A DNA stretch of 64,000 nucleotides from Thiobacillus denitrificans (GTDB lineage: Bacteria > Pseudomonadota > Gammaproteobacteria > Burkholderiales > Thiobacillaceae): positions 16,041-80,040 of the forward strand of contig DHHQ01000005.1 in assembly GCA_002403375.1 (NCBI GenBank), in the 5' to 3' direction. The position numbers were made by a program, and so were the translations under genes. Shown here one piece after another: positions 61,843 through 64,000 of this stretch (position 1 is the stretch's first letter; each line of letters starts with the position of its first letter). The notes beneath the pieces are model-generated. The model made no database searches, had not been told where the DNA came from, and worked only from the letters and a program-made list of their open reading frames with translations.

Positions 61843-62493
61843 ATGCAACAGCTGCTTCTCGACATCCGCCCGCCGTCCCGCCCGGAACTTGCCCGCTTCG
61901 TGGTCGGGCGCAACGTCGAACTGATGGCGCAGCTCGAGGCCATGCTCGACGGCACGGCGCGCGAGCGCATGGTCTACGTCTGGGGCGCGCCGGGCAGCGG
62001 CAAGAGTTATCTGCTCGCCGCCTGGGCGCGCGCCTGCGAAGCGCGCGGGATGACGGTCGACGTCACCGGGCGGAACGCTGCGCAGGCGGTGATCGCCGAC
62101 CAGGTCGAGACCTGGAATGCCGAGCAGCAGCACGCCGGCTTCGCCGCCTTCAACCGGGTGCGCGAGTCGGGTGGCTTGTGGTTGGCGGCGGGCGATGCGG
62201 CGCCTGCCGACCTGCCGGTGATCCCGGAGTTCAGGACGCGGCTCGGCTGGGGGCTGGTGTTCCAGTTGCACGGCCTCGACGATGCCGAGAAGCGCGCGGC
62301 GCTGCGCCAGCACGCGGAGAGTCTGGGCTTCCGGCTGGACGCCCAGGTGACGGACTATCTGCTGAATCACACCGCGCGCGACATGCAGAGCCTGCTGCGG
62401 GTGCTCGAGGCGCTCGACCGTTTCAGCCTGGAAACGCGGCGCCCCATCACGCTGCCGCTGCTGCGGCAGCTGCTGGCCGGGATCGGGGCCTGA
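61843..62493 (+). CDS. hda: DnaA regulatory inactivator Hda
   Basis: The 216-residue protein is a DnaA-like AAA+ domain without the DNA-binding domain. It starts MQQLLLDIRPPSRP, resembling the clamp-binding QL-rich N-terminus of Hda. Walker A is WGAPGSGKSYLL (about 47-58); the Walker B region (GGLWLAAGD) is degenerate. LGWGLVFQLHGLDD and TRDMQSLLRVLEALD-like segments (box VII and sensor II) follow. Hda with the DNA clamp stimulates ATP hydrolysis by DnaA to limit initiation. Its stop abuts that of the convergent trxA gene within a GGCCTGATCAGGCC palindrome. Confidence 0.9.
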   Translation: MQQLLLDIRPPSRPELARFVVGRNVELMAQLEAMLDGTARERMVYVWGAPGSGKSYLLAAWARACEARGMTVDVTGRNAAQAVIADQVETWNAEQQHAGFAAFNRVRESGGLWLAAGDAAPADLPVIPEFRTRLGWGLVFQLHGLDDAEKRAALRQHAESLGFRLDAQVTDYLLNHTARDMQSLLRVLEALDRFSLETRRPITLPLLRQLLAGIGA

Positions 62494-62871
62494 TCAGGCC
62501 TGGCCCTGCTGCGCCTGCTGCTCGGCGATGTCCTTGTGGACCTGGGCCATGTCGAGTCCCATCACCTGCTCGATCAGCGAGTCGAGCGCGTTGGCAGGCA
62601 GCGAGCCGGCCTCGGAATAAAGGATGACCTGCTCGCGGAACACCATCAGCGTGGGGATGGAGCGAATCTGGAAATAGCCGGCGAGCTCCTGCTCGACCTC
62701 GGTGTTGACCTTGGCGAACACGATATTGGCGTGCTTGTCGGCAGCGGCCTCGAAAACCGGCGCGAAGCCGCGACAGGGGCCGCACCAGGGCGCCCAGAAG
62801 TCGACGATGACGACATCGTTGCCGTTGATGGTGGATTCGAAGTTGTCCTTGGTGAGTTCGATGACGGCCAT
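62494..62871 (-). CDS. trxA: Thioredoxin
   Basis: The 125-residue protein has a complete thioredoxin fold. FWAPWCGPCRGFAPVFE holds the WCGPC active site (about 30-34), VNTEVEQELAGYFQIRSIPTLMVF holds the cis-proline, and a C-terminal extension (QVHKDIAEQQAQQGQA) goes beyond the usual 108 residues. The cytoplasmic location follows from the absence of a signal peptide. An AGGAAATCAGC ribosome site precedes the ATG at 62871. It converges on hda with no spacer. A hairpin with a T tract and a promoter lie in its leader. Confidence 0.93.
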   Translation of the reverse strand: MAVIELTKDNFESTINGNDVVIVDFWAPWCGPCRGFAPVFEAAADKHANIVFAKVNTEVEQELAGYFQIRSIPTLMVFREQVILYSEAGSLPANALDSLIEQVMGLDMAQVHKDIAEQQAQQGQA

Positions 62872-62894
62872 GCTGATTTCCTGCGAAGTGGTGT

Positions 62895-62928
62895 AAATAA
62901 AAAGGCGCGAGGACGAATCCTGCGCGCC
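62895..62928 (-). terminator. Hairpin with T tract upstream of trxA
   Basis: On the minus strand GGCGCGC-AGGA-TTCG-TCCT-CGCGCC is followed by TTTTTATTT. It lies 24 bp before trxA. It can end transcripts from the upstream small gene (63043-63303) or act as a leader hairpin of trxA. Confidence 0.7.
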
Positions 62929-62936
62929 TGAGTGCC

Positions 62937-62966
62937 ACCCTATCATGGATGGACGGCCTCCGACAA
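62937..62966 (-). promoter_or_regulatory. Possible sigma-70 promoter of trxA
   Basis: On the minus strand TTGTCG (62961-62966) and an extended -10 TGA-TAGGGT (62937-62945) are 18 bp apart. The start near 62930 would place the terminator-like hairpin at the very 5' end of the trxA message. It also overlaps a small GCCTCCG/CGGAGGC hairpin (62956-62974). Confidence 0.4.
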
Positions 62967-63042
62967 ACGGAGGCGACTTATCGGGTAGTTCAGCCTGGTT
63001 GCCCCCTACCCAGGTCCAGTCGAAGCCGACTGGCCTTGAAAC

Positions 63043-63303
63043 CTACTTGGCGAAGGCCTGGCTGAACAGGCCCCGTTTCTGTGGCGCGGCGTCGCGCACG
63101 ATGTTCTGACTCTGCTTGAGGTTGTTGCGCACCTCGGCGCGGTTCACCGCCATGATGAGTTCGGTCGCCAGGACCCGTGCCTGATGCGGGGTGAGGTCGA
63201 CTTCGCAGCCCTGCGACTGGAGCGAGATCACGACGCGGTCGCCATCCTGTGCGTCTTCCCTGAGGGCGACTTCGAGTGACTTGCCTGCTTTCAGTTCGAT
63301 CAT
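63043..63303 (-). CDS. Small hypothetical protein behind a sigma-54 promoter
   Basis: The 86-residue protein follows a strong CAGGAG ribosome site. It is soluble and charged. Its first half (MIELKAGKSLEVALREDAQD then GDRVVISLQSQGCEVDLTP) predicts beta strands; a helix (HQARVLATELIMAVNRAEVRNNL) follows and the tail is basic (APQKRGLFSQAFAK). No family was recognised. A sigma-54 promoter signature lies 36-51 bp upstream of the start. It is followed by hairpins and a terminator before trxA, so it is probably transcribed alone. Confidence 0.65.
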   Translation of the reverse strand: MIELKAGKSLEVALREDAQDGDRVVISLQSQGCEVDLTPHQARVLATELIMAVNRAEVRNNLKQSQNIVRDAAPQKRGLFSQAFAK

Positions 63304-63338
63304 GCCGGTAACTCCTGACTGCCTGTGCCAGAAAGTGG

Positions 63339-63354
63339 AGCAGGCTCCGTGCCA
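63339..63354 (-). promoter_or_regulatory. Sigma-54 promoter of the small hypothetical gene
   Basis: On the minus strand TGGCACG-GAGC-CTGCT has a full -24 element, with GG and GC exactly 10 bp apart. Transcription would start near 63327, 24 bp before the ATG. No GGTGTCG-N9-ACA box was found upstream, so another enhancer-binding protein may be involved. Confidence 0.6.
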
Positions 63355-63566
63355 GCCGGAACCGGCCGCAGCGAGTCCGCGAAAAGCGCATGGAATCAGG
63401 CGTTTCGGGCGACGCGTCCGGACGGCGCGCGGTGCCGGCCTGACGAAGTTTCGTCGCGACGGTCGGCGGGTTCGTCACTTCCGGTGCCCGCGCACCCGGG
63501 TGGCGCTGCTGGAGGCGACCAGGGTCGCTTCGCCGGAGGTGGCTGCTTGCGGCGCGGCGCAGCAAT
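63355..63566. other. Non-coding spacer between the H1-like gene and the small hypothetical gene
   Basis: About 210 bp with no supported gene. It contains GTCGCGAC-like short palindromes and should hold the enhancer site of the sigma-54 promoter; no clear binding motif was recognised. Confidence 0.5.
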
Positions 63567-63567
63567 A

Positions 63568-63595
63568 AAAAACGGGGGCTGGCGCCCCCGTTTCA
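63568..63595 (-). terminator. Terminator of the H1-like gene
   Basis: AAAACGGGGGC-TGGC-GCCCCCGTTT forms a long GC stem. On the minus strand it is followed by TTTTTTATTG and lies about 23 bp past the H1-like stop codon. Confidence 0.85.
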
Positions 63596-63617
63596 GATCG
63601 CGCAATGCCCGACCTGG

Positions 63618-64000
63618 TTAAAGCCCGAACGGCTTGATGACCGGTACCGCGGGTGCGGGTGCCGCAGCGGGCGCAGGCGCCGCAGCAGGTGCGGGCGTGG
63701 CGGGCTTGGCGGGAGCGGCCTTCTTGGCAGCAGGCTTGGCTGCCGGCTTCTTGGCGACTGCGGGCTTTGCCGGAGCGGCCTTCTTGGCGACGGGCTTGGC
63801 TGCCGGTTTCTTGGCTGCAGCGGGCTTTGCCGGAGCGGCCTTCTTGGCAGCAGGCTTGGCTGCCGGTTTCCTGGCTGCAGCGGGCTTTGCCGGAGCGGCC
63901 TTCTTGGCGACAGGCTTGGCTGCCGGTTTCTTGGCTGCAGCGGGCTTTGCCGGGGCTGCCTTCTTGGCGACAGGTTTGGCTGCCGGCTTCTTGGCGGCGA
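63618..64000 (-). CDS. Histone H1-like Lys/Ala/Pro-rich protein, C-terminal part
   Basis: The frame enters from the right edge and ends at a TAA at 63618-63620. It encodes repeated AAKPAAAKKPAAKPVAKKAAP-type units followed by an alanine/proline tail (TPAPAAAPAPAAAPAPA) and VPVIKPFGL. Such lysine-alanine-proline tails are found in bacterial H1-like DNA-binding proteins (AlgP/HctA/BpH1 type) of betaproteobacteria and are thought to bind DNA non-specifically. The N-terminal part is outside the window, so fusion to another domain cannot be excluded. Confidence 0.8.
   Translation of the reverse strand, partial: AAKKPAAKPVAKKAAPAKPAAAKKPAAKPVAKKAAPAKPAAARKPAAKPAAKKAAPAKPAAAKKPAAKPVAKKAAPAKPAVAKKPAAKPAAKKAAPAKPATPAPAAAPAPAAAPAPAVPVIKPFGL
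63701..64000 (-). repeat. 60-bp tandem repeats inside the H1-like gene
   Basis: About five near-identical units of 60 bp run to the window edge. They are recognisable by the recurring GCGGGCTTTGCCGGAGCGGC and CTTCTTGGC blocks. Each encodes 20 residues of Lys/Ala/Pro sequence. Units differ by a few substitutions (for example GTC versus GCC and AAG versus AGG codons). Confidence 0.85.

Noticed and set aside
63304..63621. Short frames in the spacer between the small hypothetical gene and the H1-like gene.
   Set aside because: They lack ribosome sites and overlap the sigma-54 promoter and the H1-like terminator; the composition is that of non-coding GC-rich DNA.

Overview
The window is about 64 kb of GC-rich, densely coded chromosome from a betaproteobacterium. 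The gene content points to a sulfur-oxidising chemolithotroph of the Thiobacillus type. It has soxYZ, system II cytochrome c maturation, a cytochrome c4-type dihaem protein, type IV pilus genes, a complete-looking exosortase (XrtA/PEP-CTERM) regulatory neighbourhood, and a sulfurylase-like/APS kinase fusion closely matching the architecture described for Thiobacillus denitrificans. The genus is an inference from gene content. No rRNA, tRNA, IS element, prophage or CRISPR array was seen.

Region 1 (1-11.1 kb, mostly minus strand) opens with the first codons of gcvT behind a tandem glycine riboswitch and terminator. It continues with prmA and a DUF3426 protein, accB-accC, aroQ, a TlpA-like thioredoxin, soxY-soxZ, ccsA-resB and cytochrome c4. 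engB is divergent from the cytochrome. The engB-hemB spacer carries what looks like a minus-strand small RNA with CU-rich loops behind a sigma-E-like promoter.

Region 2 (11.3-31 kb) is the accessory heart of the window. After hemB comes a compact set of three genes: a FeeM-like N-acyl amino acid synthase, a ThiF/E1-like adenylyltransferase and a nitroreductase. No characterised pathway was recognised for them. Two PEP-CTERM proteins follow, each behind a sigma-54 promoter and a shared upstream box. The exosortase-associated genes prsT, prsR, prsK and a TIGR03013-type glycosyltransferase are on the minus strand. Between prsT and prsR lies a plus-strand cassette of a LolA-like protein, an outer-membrane beta-barrel and an RND/MMPL transporter. 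The two-component system PrsK-PrsR with sigma-54 probably drives the PEP-CTERM genes. The xrtA gene itself and the main polysaccharide locus are outside the window.

Region 3 (31-45.8 kb) holds mrcA (PBP1A) with a translationally coupled nucleotidyltransferase-like gene, pilMNOPQ, aroK, a large VanZ-VanZ-heparinase membrane fusion, a DHH phosphoesterase-like gene and the sulfurylase-like/APS kinase fusion.

Region 4 (45.8-64 kb) holds a sodium/solute symporter, ubiE-ubiJ-ubiB, phoB-phoR behind a clear Pho box array, three 56-bp hairpin repeats, a HIT protein, a Gcr-type membrane protein, a giant FAD/Fe-S oxidoreductase with a small vestigial duplication of its 3' end, a truncated CDP-alcohol phosphatidyltransferase remnant, DUF2238 and DUF808 membrane proteins, nadA, hda, trxA, a small sigma-54-controlled hypothetical gene, and the 3' end of a lysine/alanine/proline-rich histone H1-like gene built of 60-bp repeats.
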